Assembly (NCBI GenBank): GCA_017883305.1
Contig: JADGNU010000003.1
Location: 1-50,845 of the forward strand
DNA length: 50,845 nucleotides
Origin: Candidatus Aminicenantota bacterium
GTDB lineage: Bacteria > Acidobacteriota > Aminicenantia > Aminicenantales > Saccharicenantaceae
Reading direction: 5' to 3'
Every line of letters begins with the position of its first letter. Within the stretch, counting starts at the first letter, position 1. Both the position numbers and the translations under genes were made by a program. The notes under the pieces are model-generated. The model made no database searches. It was not told the origin of the DNA and was given only the letters and a program-made list of their open reading frames with translations. This document shows, piece by piece, positions 20,973 through 31,698 of the stretch.

Positions 20973-21422
20973 TCAGAAGAAAAGTAGGGCCAGGCGTGTT
21001 AGGGCGGCCGCGACGAGCCCGGCGGCGACGTCGTCGGCCATGATGCCCCACCCGCCCGGCAGGCTTTCGAGCCTGCGGATCGGCCAGGGCTTGATGATAT
21101 CAAAAAAACGGAAGAGGGCGAAAGAGATGCCGACGGGGACCCAGCCGCCCGGCAGGAAAGCGAGGGCGATGAGTTGCCCGCAGATCTCGTCGACGACGAT
21201 GCGGCCGGGGTCGGGACGCCCGAGATCCGAAGCGTAGCGGCCGGCGGCCGCCGTCCCGGCGAAGAAGAGAAGGCCAACCAGCACCACATAGAGCGGCCAG
21301 GCCAATCGGTGAAGGCCGAGCAGGTATCCGATCGCCGCCGCGGCGCTGGCCGCGGTCCCGGGCGCAAGCGGAACGAGGCCGAGGCCGAAGAACGTGGCCA
21401 GGACGCGAGAAAGGGACTTCAT
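20973..21422 (-). CDS. pgpA: Phosphatidylglycerophosphatase A
   Basis: FFGLGLVPLAPGTAAS, DPGRIVVDEICGQLIA, FRFFDIIKPWPI motifs. Confidence 0.94.
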   Translation of the reverse strand: MKSLSRVLATFFGLGLVPLAPGTAASAAAAIGYLLGLHRLAWPLYVVLVGLLFFAGTAAAGRYASDLGRPDPGRIVVDEICGQLIALAFLPGGWVPVGISFALFRFFDIIKPWPIRRLESLPGGWGIMADDVAAGLVAAALTRLALLFF

Positions 21423-22780
21423 GGGACAAGTCTCCCCGCGAGATCGTAGGCGTCGGCCGATTCGATGCGGACCGTGACGAGGGGCGACGGCGGTTCCATC
21501 AGGCCGGGGGGGAGCGTGAAATGAACGACCCCGTCGACCTCGGGGGCCTGAAAACGGCCCCGGCCGGTCCAGAACCCAAGCGTGCCGGGTTCGGGCCCCT
21601 CGATAATGACGTCGATCGCCTGTCCTACGCGGCTCCGGTTATGGGCGAGGGAGATCTCCGCCTGGAGGATCATGATCTCGCGTCTCCGGTCTTCCTTCTC
21701 TTCGCCGGAAACCGTCTCCGGGAGGGCGCACGCGGCTGTGTCTTTCTCCGGCGAATAGGCGAAGACGCCCAGGTGGTCGAACCGCGCCTCTTGGATGAAG
21801 CGCTTCAAGGCGGCGAATTCCTTCTTCCCCTCGCCCGGGAAGCCGACGATAAGCGAGGTCCGGATGGCCGCGCCCGGCAGTCGGCTCCGGATGCGATCGA
21901 CGAGACGGATGGCCCGGGGGGCGTCGAGGCCCCGTTTCATGGCCCTGAGGAGGACCGGGTCGGCGTGCTGAAAGGGGATATCGAAGTAGCGGCAGATCTT
22001 CGGACCGGCCATGACGTCGAGGAGGGGCCCCGTGATCTCCTCAGGGTAGCCGTAGAGGAATCGTATCCATTCGAGGCCCGGGACCTGGGCCAGCCGCTCG
22101 AGCAAACCGGCCAGCCCTTCGCGCAGGCCGCGATCGCGGCCGAACCAGGTCGTGTCGTGCGAGATAAGGTCGATCTCCTTGACGCCCAGCCCGGCGAGCG
22201 TGCGGGCCTCGCGGAAGATAGAGGCGGCGCTCCGGGAGATATAAGGCCCTTTGATCGAGGGAATGGCGCAGAAACCGCAGCGGTGGGAGCAGCCCTCCGA
22301 GATCTTGACGTAAGCCCAGGTCCCCGGCGTGGAGACGAGGCGCGGCGACGCATCTGAATACAGGAACGTCCTGTCGGCGCCGCTCTTGGGGCGGCCCTCA
22401 ACGATCGCGGCGATCTCGTCAAAGCTCCGGACCCCGGTCCAGGCGTCGACCTCGGGGAACTTGGCCCGAAGCCCGGCGCTGTCTCTCTCGACGTAGCAGC
22501 CGGCGGCGACGACCGTCTTGCCCGGGTCCGCCCGCTTGAGCCCAAGGACGGACACGATCGCTTCCTCGGCCTCGTCCCGGGCCGGCCCGATGAAACCGCA
22601 GGTGTTGATGATGATGATATCCGCCTCTTCGGGCCTCGGGACGAACCCGTAGCCGGCCTTCTTGAGCACGCCGAGCATGACTTCGCTGTCGACGAGGTTC
22701 TTGGCGCAGCCGAGGCTGACGAGAGCGACTTTCTTTTTGGCCCGCCGGACGCCCGGGGCGCCGCGCGTCGGCCGGGTCAA
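21419..22780 (-). CDS. rimO: Ribosomal protein S12 methylthiotransferase
   Basis: [45 protein letters not shown] radical-SAM motif; probable TTG start overlapping asnS stop. Confidence 0.93.
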   Translation of the reverse strand: MTRPTRGAPGVRRAKKKVALVSLGCAKNLVDSEVMLGVLKKAGYGFVPRPEEADIIIINTCGFIGPARDEAEEAIVSVLGLKRADPGKTVVAAGCYVERDSAGLRAKFPEVDAWTGVRSFDEIAAIVEGRPKSGADRTFLYSDASPRLVSTPGTWAYVKISEGCSHRCGFCAIPSIKGPYISRSAASIFREARTLAGLGVKEIDLISHDTTWFGRDRGLREGLAGLLERLAQVPGLEWIRFLYGYPEEITGPLLDVMAGPKICRYFDIPFQHADPVLLRAMKRGLDAPRAIRLVDRIRSRLPGAAIRTSLIVGFPGEGKKEFAALKRFIQEARFDHLGVFAYSPEKDTAACALPETVSGEEKEDRRREIMILQAEISLAHNRSRVGQAIDVIIEGPEPGTLGFWTGRGRFQAPEVDGVVHFTLPPGLMEPPSPLVTVRIESADAYDLAGRLVP

Positions 22781-24069
22781 GGATAGATCCTGTAGAGGAG
22801 CCGGGGGAAGGGGATCGTCTCGCGGATGTGCTTGATGCCGCAGATCCAGGAAACCATGCGCTCGAGGCCCATGCCGAAGCCCGAGTGGGGCACGCTCCCG
22901 TACTTGCGGAGATCGAGATACCACTCGTAGGCCTCGCGCGGCAGCTTCTGCTCTTCGAGCCGCTTTTCGAGCAGGGCCAGGTCGTGGATGCGCTGGCCCC
23001 CGCCGATGACCTCGCCGTAGCCTTCCGAGGCCAGGAAATCGACGCCGAGGACGACGTCGGGATTCTCCGGGGCCGGCTGCATGTAAAAGGCCTTGATGAC
23101 CGTCGGGAAGTGCGTAACGCAGACCGGGGAGGTGTAGAGCTCGGAGATGATCGTCTCTTCGGGCGCGCCGAAATCGCCGCCCCACTCGATCGTCGATCCC
23201 TTCCCGCGGAGGATCGGCACGGCTTCGTCGTAGGTCAGGCGGGGGAAGGGCTTCTTAATGGCCTCGAGGGGCTTGGGGTCGCGCTCGAGGGTCTCGAGCT
23301 CGATCCGCCGCTTGGTCAGGACCCGCTCCATGATGAACAGGATGAGGTCCTCGCCGAGCCCGATGATGTCCTGGAGGGTGGCGAAGGCGACCTCGGGTTC
23401 GACCATCCAGAACTCGATGAGATGGCGGCGCGTCTTCGATTTCTCGGCCCGGAACGTCGGCCCGAAACAGTAGACCTTGCCGAAAGCCATGGCCGTCGCC
23501 TCGTTGTAGAGCTGGCCGCTCTGGCTGAGGTAGGCCTTCTGGTCGAAGTACTGGGTTTCGAAGAGCGTCGTCGTGCCCTCGCAGGCGCTCGGCGTCAGGA
23601 TCGGCGTGTCCATCAGCCGGAAGCCCCGGCCGTCGAAGAAGTCTCGGATGGCCTTGACGACCTCGGCCCGGACGCGCAGGATGGCGTGCTGCTTCGAGGA
23701 TCGCAGCCAGAGGTGGCGATGCTCCATCAGGAACGGGGTGCTGTGCTCCTTGAGGGTGATGGGATATTCCTCGGCCACTTGGATGACCTCGAGCTCGGCC
23801 ATGGACAGCTCGTAGCCGCCCGGGGCGCGCGTGTCGGCGCGGACCCGGCCCCGAACGATAAGGGAAGATTCCTGGGTCAGGCGGTCGAACTGCTGGAAGA
23901 GAAGAGAGTCCTTCTCGGCGCTAAAGGCCGTCGCTTGGATGATGCCCGTACCGTCGCGGACGAGGAGGAAGCGGACCTTGCCCGAAGAGCGCTTGTTGTA
24001 GACCCAGCCGCGGATCTCGACGTCCTGCCCATCGTGGGCGGCGATGTCTTCGATATAAACCCAATCCAT
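22777..24069 (-). CDS. asnS: Asparaginyl-tRNA synthetase
   Basis: OB-fold [24 protein letters not shown]; class II motifs [22 protein letters not shown] and [15 protein letters not shown]. Confidence 0.94.
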   Translation of the reverse strand: MDWVYIEDIAAHDGQDVEIRGWVYNKRSSGKVRFLLVRDGTGIIQATAFSAEKDSLLFQQFDRLTQESSLIVRGRVRADTRAPGGYELSMAELEVIQVAEEYPITLKEHSTPFLMEHRHLWLRSSKQHAILRVRAEVVKAIRDFFDGRGFRLMDTPILTPSACEGTTTLFETQYFDQKAYLSQSGQLYNEATAMAFGKVYCFGPTFRAEKSKTRRHLIEFWMVEPEVAFATLQDIIGLGEDLILFIMERVLTKRRIELETLERDPKPLEAIKKPFPRLTYDEAVPILRGKGSTIEWGGDFGAPEETIISELYTSPVCVTHFPTVIKAFYMQPAPENPDVVLGVDFLASEGYGEVIGGGQRIHDLALLEKRLEEQKLPREAYEWYLDLRKYGSVPHSGFGMGLERMVSWICGIKHIRETIPFPRLLYRIYP

Positions 24070-24078
24070 AATGCGCTC

Positions 24079-24107
24079 ATTATAAGCAAATTCGAATTCA
24101 GGCGCAA
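24079..24107 (-). promoter_or_regulatory. Candidate asnS promoter TTGCGC-N17-TATAAT, -10 nine nt from ATG
   Basis: TATAAT read on minus at 24079-24084; TTGCGC 17 nt upstream. Confidence 0.6.
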
Positions 24108-24127
24108 TCGCCTTGCATGGTTTCCGC

Positions 24128-24155
24128 TTGTACATCGCATACAGTGCGATATACT
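24128..24155 (+). promoter_or_regulatory. Candidate DUF4416 promoter TTGTAC-N16-TATACT with palindrome in the spacer
   Basis: ATCGCA-tacag-TGCGAT between the hexamers; -10 eleven nt from ATG 24167. Confidence 0.5.
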
Positions 24156-24166
24156 TATTGGACGAA

Positions 24167-24709
24167 ATGGCTCAGCCGAAAGAGTTCGCACCGGTCAAGC
24201 TGATTTGCGGCCTGATCTATAAAGAGGATGCGCTTTACGGCGAGGTCCGGCGGCGGCTCGAGGCGGAGTGGGGGAGGGTCGACAGCGAGAGCGCGCCCTT
24301 CCCGTTCGACCTGACCGACTATTATGAAGCCGAGATGGGTCCGGGGCTCGTTCGGCGATTCATGAGCTTCGAGACCCTCATCGCGCCGGAGTCGCTGCCG
24401 GAGAGAAAGATCCGGGCGATCGAGATCGAGGAAGCGCTCCGGCGGGAGCACGGGGCCCGGGGCCGTCCGGTCAACATCGACCCCGGCTACCTCTCCGCTT
24501 CGGCGCTCGTCATGGCCACGGCCAAGGATTTCGCCCACCGCATCCCCCTGGGGAGGGGCATCTTCGCCCATCTCGAATTCCTGTTCACTAAGACAAGCGT
24601 CAAGGCGCTCGAGTGGACTTATCCCGATCTGAGGCGAGAGCCTCCGCAGGCGTATTTCCGGTCGGTCAGGGAGATCTTTCTTCGGGGGATCCGCGAACGG
24701 CCGGATTAA
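24167..24709 (+). CDS. DUF4416 family protein
   Basis: [53 protein letters not shown]. Confidence 0.88.
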   Translation: MAQPKEFAPVKLICGLIYKEDALYGEVRRRLEAEWGRVDSESAPFPFDLTDYYEAEMGPGLVRRFMSFETLIAPESLPERKIRAIEIEEALRREHGARGRPVNIDPGYLSASALVMATAKDFAHRIPLGRGIFAHLEFLFTKTSVKALEWTYPDLRREPPQAYFRSVREIFLRGIRERPD

Positions 24710-24718
24710 CCCCCGGGC

Positions 24719-25873
<1,155 letters not shown>

Positions 25874-25900
25874 GCCGGTATTCTAACAGAACCCGGGCAT

Positions 25901-25936
25901 AAAAAAAGAGGGCAGCCCCGGTCGGGGACGGCCCTC
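25901..25936 (-). terminator. Rho-independent terminator downstream of serA
   Basis: Minus strand GAGGGC-cgtCCCCgaccGGGGct-GCCCTC followed by T7. Confidence 0.9.
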
Positions 25937-25950
25937 ATGAATTTCAAAAA

Positions 25951-26850
25951 TCAGGCGAGCTTCTCTTTGAGGATGCGAACGACCTCCAGACCGGCCCGTT
26001 GCTGGCCCTCGGCGGCCGCGGCGCCGAGATGCGGGATGGGGATGACGTTCGGATGGTCGACGAGCGAGAAGTCCTCAGGGGGCTCCTTGTCGAAGACGTC
26101 GAGCGCCGCCGCCCGGACCTTGCCGGAGTTGAGGGCGCCGAGCAGGGCCTTCTCGTCGACGACGCCGCCGCGGGCGACATTGATGATGATGACGCCGGTC
26201 TTCATCTTGGCGAACTCGGCCTCGCCCAGGATGGGCTTGGCCTGTTTGGGAACGTGGAGGGTGATGAGGTCGGCTGCCGCCAGGAGCTCGTCGAGTGGAA
26301 CTTGCTTGATCGCCAGGTCGGTCTTGACCACGATGGGGTCGTAGCAGACGACGGTCATGCCGAAAGCCAGGGCCCGTTTCGCGACTTCGAGCCCGATCCG
26401 GCCGCAGCCGATGATGCCCAGGGTCTTGCCGAAGAGCTCCGTGCCCTCGAGCGATTTCTTGTCCCATTTGTGGGCCTTCATCGAAAGGACCGCCTTGGCG
26501 TGATTGCGGACCGCGCCGAGCATGAGCCCGAAGGTGTGCTCGGCGACGGTGATCGACGTGGCCGCGGGGGTGTTGGCGACGAAGATGCCCTTTTCCTTGG
26601 CCGCGTCGCGATCGATGTTATCGAGGCCGATGCCGGCCCGGACGAGGACCTTGAGGTCCTTGCCCGCCTCGATCACCGGGCGGGTGATCCGCGAGGCGCT
26701 GCGCACGACGACGGCGCTGGTGCCGGGGACGGCCTGGATGAGCTCGGCCTCGCTCATGCCTTTATTGACGGTGACTTCGAATCCGGGGATGGACTTGAGC
26801 AGCTCGAGGGCGGCCTTGTCCATCCCGTCGGCGATGAGGATCTTGGTCAT
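25951..26850 (-). CDS. serA: D-3-phosphoglycerate dehydrogenase-like NAD-dependent 2-hydroxyacid dehydrogenase
   Basis: VRAGIGLDNID, GKTLGIIGCGRIGLEVAKRA, INVARGGVVDEKALL motifs; no ACT domain. Confidence 0.9.
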   Translation of the reverse strand: MTKILIADGMDKAALELLKSIPGFEVTVNKGMSEAELIQAVPGTSAVVVRSASRITRPVIEAGKDLKVLVRAGIGLDNIDRDAAKEKGIFVANTPAATSITVAEHTFGLMLGAVRNHAKAVLSMKAHKWDKKSLEGTELFGKTLGIIGCGRIGLEVAKRALAFGMTVVCYDPIVVKTDLAIKQVPLDELLAAADLITLHVPKQAKPILGEAEFAKMKTGVIIINVARGGVVDEKALLGALNSGKVRAAALDVFDKEPPEDFSLVDHPNVIPIPHLGAAAAEGQQRAGLEVVRILKEKLA

Positions 26851-27995
26851 TGCCAGTTCTCCTTGAGGATGGCCTGGGCCGCCGTGATCCCGGCGCCGGC
26901 CTGGAACTTGTAGCCGAGGTCCATGAGGGTCATTTCGAGGGCCGACAAGGCGGTGATGATGTCGAAGCCGCCCATGTAGCCGAGGTGAGCGATGCGGAAG
27001 ATCTTCCCCTTGTAGGGGTCCTGCCCGCCGGCGATGTAGGCCATGTACTTGCCTTGCATCGTCTTGACCAGCTTGCCGCCCTCGATGCCTTCGGGGACCT
27101 TGCAACAGGTCAGGACGTTGCCGGGCCGCTTCGCCAGCAGCTCGAGACCGAGGGCCTTGACCCCGGCCCGGGTGGCTTCGGCCAGGACGCGATGGTGGGT
27201 GAAGAAGGCCTCCATGCCCATCTTCTTGATGATGTCCAGGGCATGCTTCTGCTGGATGATGAGCGAGACGCCGGGGGTCCAGGGGGTCGTCTTGTCGGCC
27301 AGGTTCTTCTTGGCCTTCTTGAGATCGAAATAGAACTTCGGCAGCTTGGCGTTGGCCGCGGCCGCCCAGGCCTTTTGGCTCAGGGCGATGTAGGCCAGAC
27401 CCGGCGGGATCATGAACGACTTTTGCGAGCCGGACAGAAAGACGTCGAGCTTCCAGTCGTCCATGGGGCAAGGCGTGACGCCGGCCCCGGAGATGCCGTC
27501 GACGATGAGCAGGGCCGGGGTCTTGGCCACGACCTCGCCGAAGCCCTGGATGTCGAACATGGCCCCGGAAGAGGTTTCCGATAATGTGGCGAATACGGCC
27601 TTGCAGTCGGGCATGGCCTTGAGCTCGGCCTCGAGCTCCTCCTTGGAGAAGTCCTTGCCCCACGGGTCGAGGATGATCTCCTTGTAGGTGATGCCGTAGG
27701 CCTTGCAGATGTTGCCCCAGCGTTCGCCGAACTTGCCACCGTTGATCGTCAGGACTTTGTCGCCGGGGCTGAGGAGGTTGACCACGGCGGTTTCCATGGC
27801 CCCCGTCCCGGAGGACGTCAGGACATAGGCGTCTTCCTTGGTGCCGAAGACCTGCTTGATGCCTTCGGTGACCTCCATGAAGATGGCCGAGAACTCGGCG
27901 GTCCGGTGATGGATGATGGGTTCGGCCGCCGACGACAGGGCCCGCTCGGGGACCGGCGTCGGGCCGGGGGAAAGAAGGTAGTACTTTTTGATCAT
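26847..27995 (-). CDS. Class V aminotransferase (alanine-glyoxylate/serine-pyruvate aminotransferase family)
   Basis: LLSPGPTPVPERAL, HHRTAEFSAIF, SSGTGAMETAV, SGSQKSFMIPPGLA PLP-lysine. Confidence 0.92.
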   Translation of the reverse strand: MIKKYYLLSPGPTPVPERALSSAAEPIIHHRTAEFSAIFMEVTEGIKQVFGTKEDAYVLTSSGTGAMETAVVNLLSPGDKVLTINGGKFGERWGNICKAYGITYKEIILDPWGKDFSKEELEAELKAMPDCKAVFATLSETSSGAMFDIQGFGEVVAKTPALLIVDGISGAGVTPCPMDDWKLDVFLSGSQKSFMIPPGLAYIALSQKAWAAAANAKLPKFYFDLKKAKKNLADKTTPWTPGVSLIIQQKHALDIIKKMGMEAFFTHHRVLAEATRAGVKALGLELLAKRPGNVLTCCKVPEGIEGGKLVKTMQGKYMAYIAGGQDPYKGKIFRIAHLGYMGGFDIITALSALEMTLMDLGYKFQAGAGITAAQAILKENWQ

Positions 27996-28035
27996 GAAGC
28001 GCTCCTTTGGGTTTTTTTTATAATGGAGAGTCGAG

Positions 28036-29166
28036 TCATAGCGTTTTGAGGAGTTCGGTCAGAAGGGCCGTCCGTTCGATGAGCGACGGGACGAGCAGAT
28101 GCTCGTTTTCGGCATGCAGGCCGTCCCCGTCCGGACCGAGGCCGTCGAGGGTCGGGATGCCCATGCCGGCCGCGATCGAGGCGTCCGAGCCGCCGCCGGT
28201 CTTGCCGGCCTTGAGGGTCAGGCCCATCCCGGCCGCGATCTCCTGGGCTTGGGCAAAGACCTTTCCGGAGGCCTTGGTCTTTTCCATCGGCGGCGTCGTG
28301 CTTTCGACCGTGATCCTGATCCGGGCGCCGCGCAGCGCCGGGGCGGACTCCCGCAGGATCTTGAGGACCCGGTCGCGATCGGCGGCCTTCCAGAACCGGA
28401 TGTCCAGAACGGCCCAGGCGCTCTCGGCCACGACGTTCGCTTTCTCGCCGCCCCCCATGAGGCCGACGTTGACGGTGGTCTCTCCCGTCCGCAGACGCCT
28501 GAACCGGGCGATCTGGGCCACCAGCTCCTCGACCGCGCTGACGCCCTTTTCGGGCGTGCCGCCGTGGGCCGACCGCCCGTGGACGTCCATGCGGACGACG
28601 AGCCGGCCCTTGCGCTCGAGCTTCAGGGCCCCGCCGGGAAGCGCCGGTTCAAGACAGAGGACGAGGGAAGCCCTGCGGGCCAGCTTGCGGATGAGATCGG
28701 TCGAGGCCGCACTCCCGGTCTCTTCGGCCGAGTTGACGAAGACCGTGATCTTCTTTTGCGGCTTGACATTGAGACCGTCGAGGGCCCGGAGCGACGCCAG
28801 AAGCATGATCAAGCCGGCCTTCATATCCAGGACGCCGGGTCCATAGAGCCGGTTGCCCTGGACATAGAAGGGCATCTTGGCGATCTTGCCGACGGGCCAG
28901 ACGGTGTCGAGGTGGGTCAGGACGAGGATCTCGTCATCGGCCTCCTTGACATGGCCCGGCGCGAACTCCGCCACGACGAGGTCGCCGGTGTCTTTCTGGG
29001 GATAGGTCGTGACCTTGCAGCCGACCTTCTTGAGCTCTTTCACGGTGAAGGACACGCAGGCATCGACCGCTTTCTTATCATCGGTCGGGGATTCGAGGGC
29101 CACGATCTGCTTTAGCAGATGGACCAGTTCGCCTTGGCGGGAGCGAAAATAGAGACGAAAATCCAT
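28036..29166 (-). CDS. M20 family metallopeptidase (carboxypeptidase G2-like)
   Basis: VLTHLDTVWPVG, GPGVLDMKAGL, NSAEETGS motifs; GGAGGGACCA Shine-Dalgarno before ATG 29166. Confidence 0.9.
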   Translation of the reverse strand: MDFRLYFRSRQGELVHLLKQIVALESPTDDKKAVDACVSFTVKELKKVGCKVTTYPQKDTGDLVVAEFAPGHVKEADDEILVLTHLDTVWPVGKIAKMPFYVQGNRLYGPGVLDMKAGLIMLLASLRALDGLNVKPQKKITVFVNSAEETGSAASTDLIRKLARRASLVLCLEPALPGGALKLERKGRLVVRMDVHGRSAHGGTPEKGVSAVEELVAQIARFRRLRTGETTVNVGLMGGGEKANVVAESAWAVLDIRFWKAADRDRVLKILRESAPALRGARIRITVESTTPPMEKTKASGKVFAQAQEIAAGMGLTLKAGKTGGGSDASIAAGMGIPTLDGLGPDGDGLHAENEHLLVPSLIERTALLTELLKTL

Positions 29167-29234
29167 TGGTCCCTCCACCCGGATTGGGAACCGTTACTCT
29201 ATCACAATAGGGGGGGAAAAGCACTCCCTTTATC

Positions 29235-29263
29235 TTGATTTGGGGGGTTTTTTACCCTAGAGT
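29235..29263 (+). promoter_or_regulatory. Candidate promoter TTGATT-N17-TAGAGT with G6T6 homopolymeric spacer
   Basis: Spacer TGGGGGGTTTTTTACCC is exactly 17 nt. Confidence 0.45.
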
Positions 29264-29297
29264 AGACGCGAGGAGGCCGCTTGCGGGATTCCCCGGC

Positions 29298-31682
29298 ATG
29301 ACGAAGAGAACGGTTCTTGTCTGCGGCCTTCTCGTCGCCCTCGCGCTTCCGATGTCCCCGGAGATTTTCTATCCCTGGAAGGAAACCTACGTCGGGGCCC
29401 TGGACGCGTCCGGATGGCCCGGCCTGGTCATCGCGCCGACGGCGGATTCCGCCTTCGCGTTCGTCCTGAGGGTCGAGCGGGAAGGGGAGGCGGCCGAAGG
29501 CGGGGATTTCTATTACCTCGTTTCGGAGGTCGGCGCCCATTCTCCCGACGGGCTCTACGCTCGTATGCGCTTCGACCTCGGGCTGCCGTTCAAGATGGGC
29601 CGGGCGACGCCCATCCTGATGAAACCCTCGCCGCGGCGGCAAGCCCTGACCGTCGAATGGTCCCGCCGGGACGAAAGGACGGTCATCGGCCGCATCGTCA
29701 GCCCCGAGGGAGTCCGCGTCACCTTCGTCCATTATTTTCCCTGGGGCGGCAAGGGCGAGTTCAAGCTCCTGCCGGGCGGCGAGGTCCGCGGCCGTTCCGC
29801 GGCCCGGGCCGGCCAGGCCTACCTCATCTGGACCAGCCGCCCCGCCGAAGCCGCGGCCGCGCCGGCGGAAAGCCTCGCCCGGGCCTACGTTCCGGGCGAT
29901 GACCACACCCTCGCCTTCGCGGCCGGGGTCGGCGACAACGACGAACTCGTGGCCGCCCACCTTTATCGTTATCGGAATGCCGATACGATCGGCGCGCTCA
30001 TCGACGAAGAAGCCCAAGTCTACGAAGAGAAGAGGGTCAAGGTCCGGGGCCTCTTCTCCGGCGTTCCCGAAGCGATCACGAACAGCCTTCACTGGACCGT
30101 CCTCTACCAGCCAGGAAGCCACCGCCTCTACCTCCCCGCGGGACGGAGCTGGATTTTCCCCCGGTCCGACGGCCGGAAGGAGGATTGGACGGTCTTCTCC
30201 GGCAGCGAGTTTCTGACGCCGCTCGAGCTCGCGCTCGAAAGCCAGAAGTTCGCCGTCGACGCCCTCCGGGCCGTCCTGGAAACCCAGTATCCCAACGGCA
30301 ACATCCCCAACTGGCGCGGCGCTTCCAGCGGATCCGCCGACCGGTCCCAACCCCCGATCGGGGCGTTCGTCGTCCTGAAGCTCTTCGAGCGGCTGGGAGA
30401 CAGGGAGATGCTGCGGCACGCCTACCCCTATCTCCAGCGCTGGCACGATTTCTGGACGGCCCGCCGCCCGAACGGCCCTCCCCGGCGCGACGGCAACGCC
30501 GATGGACTCCTCGAGTGGGGGTCGGACACGGCCCTCGTCGGCAAGGACGTTCCGTCGTGGGAGAAAAACGCCTCCGGGAGGATGAGGGCCGGCTGGGAGT
30601 CCGGCCAGGACGACCTGCCGGACTGGGACGACGTCCCCTTCAACGAGGAAACCGGGACGCTGGCCATGAACTGCGTCGATCTGAACTCGCTCTACGCCCT
30701 GGACGCGTGGTGCCTGGGGGAGATCGCCTCCGTGCTCGGCCGGCCCGTCGACGTCGAGCGCTACCGGGGCGAATACGAGACCATGAAGTCGCTCGTCAAC
30801 GCGAAGCTCTGGAACGAGACGGAGGGCTTCTATTGCGACCGCTATTGGGATGGCCGGTTCTCGGCCCACAAGCCCGCATCGGGGTTCTTTCCGCTCCTCG
30901 CCCGGATCCCCGACGACGCCCGGGCCCAGAGGATGCTCAAGCACCTGCTCGATCCCAAGCAGTTCTGGGGCGACTTCATCGTGCCCTCGATCTCCCGGGA
31001 CGACCCGGCCTTCCGGCCCGAAAGCCAGCAGTCCTGGCGGGGCGCGGTCCGGCCAGCGACGAACTACCTCCTCTACCAAGGGCTCAAGGCCTACGGCTTC
31101 GACGCCGTCGCCTCCGAGTTCGCGCGGAAGAGCACCGAGATGTTCATGAATAGCTGGCGGAGCTTCGGCCTCTCTCCGGAGAATTTCGATTCCCTCACCG
31201 GCGAGGCCGGGGGGGAACGGTACCAGAGCGGGGGACCGCTGGCCGCCCTCATCGCCGTCGAGGAGTACCTGGACTTCACGCCGCACGAAGGTTTCCGCTT
31301 CGGCATGCTCAAGCCGGACGCCAAAGGCAGGCTGTCGCGGGTCCTCGTCCAGGGCCGTCATTACGAGGTCGAGGTCTCGAACTCGTCGACCGTCCTGCGC
31401 GAAGAGGGCGAGACGATCCTCTCCGTCGATGGCGGCGCGGTCGTCCGCCGCTTCTTGTACAACGAATCGGAAGTGTCGTTCATCATCAAGACCTTGAAGC
31501 GGCGCGAGGTCCGGCTGCGCCTCCTGAAAAAGGGCAAATACCAACTGCTAATCGACGGCCGCGAGGTGGACGTGTTCTCCGCCAACTCGCGCAAGTTCGA
31601 GGTGCCGGAGGGCGATCACACGGTCCTCGTCCAGCTCCTCGAGGATCTCGAGAAGCAGAACGAGAACGCGACGTCCGATTGA
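29298..31682 (+). CDS. Secreted (alpha/alpha)6 glycoside hydrolase, GH63/MGH1-like
   Basis: Signal peptide; SQPPIGAFVVLKLFERLGD, GLLEWGSD, GWESGQDDLPDWD, CVDLNSLYALDAWCL motifs. Confidence 0.78.
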   Translation: MTKRTVLVCGLLVALALPMSPEIFYPWKETYVGALDASGWPGLVIAPTADSAFAFVLRVEREGEAAEGGDFYYLVSEVGAHSPDGLYARMRFDLGLPFKMGRATPILMKPSPRRQALTVEWSRRDERTVIGRIVSPEGVRVTFVHYFPWGGKGEFKLLPGGEVRGRSAARAGQAYLIWTSRPAEAAAAPAESLARAYVPGDDHTLAFAAGVGDNDELVAAHLYRYRNADTIGALIDEEAQVYEEKRVKVRGLFSGVPEAITNSLHWTVLYQPGSHRLYLPAGRSWIFPRSDGRKEDWTVFSGSEFLTPLELALESQKFAVDALRAVLETQYPNGNIPNWRGASSGSADRSQPPIGAFVVLKLFERLGDREMLRHAYPYLQRWHDFWTARRPNGPPRRDGNADGLLEWGSDTALVGKDVPSWEKNASGRMRAGWESGQDDLPDWDDVPFNEETGTLAMNCVDLNSLYALDAWCLGEIASVLGRPVDVERYRGEYETMKSLVNAKLWNETEGFYCDRYWDGRFSAHKPASGFFPLLARIPDDARAQRMLKHLLDPKQFWGDFIVPSISRDDPAFRPESQQSWRGAVRPATNYLLYQGLKAYGFDAVASEFARKSTEMFMNSWRSFGLSPENFDSLTGEAGGERYQSGGPLAALIAVEEYLDFTPHEGFRFGMLKPDAKGRLSRVLVQGRHYEVEVSNSSTVLREEGETILSVDGGAVVRRFLYNESEVSFIIKTLKRREVRLRLLKKGKYQLLIDGREVDVFSANSRKFEVPEGDHTVLVQLLEDLEKQNENATSD

Positions 31683-31698
31683 CCAAGGAGGGTTCACC

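Noticed and set aside
29202-31544. 780-aa minus-strand ORF opposite the GH63-like gene
   Set aside because: Antisense frame of a well-supported CDS in high-GC DNA; low-complexity R/P/G/D/E composition and no recognisable motifs. Other long ORFs of the same type (37483-39510 -, 39245-41278 -, 371-2113 +, 2271-3884 +, 10074-11375 +, 35053-36231 -, 36243-37715 -, 41238-42689 -) rejected for the same reason.
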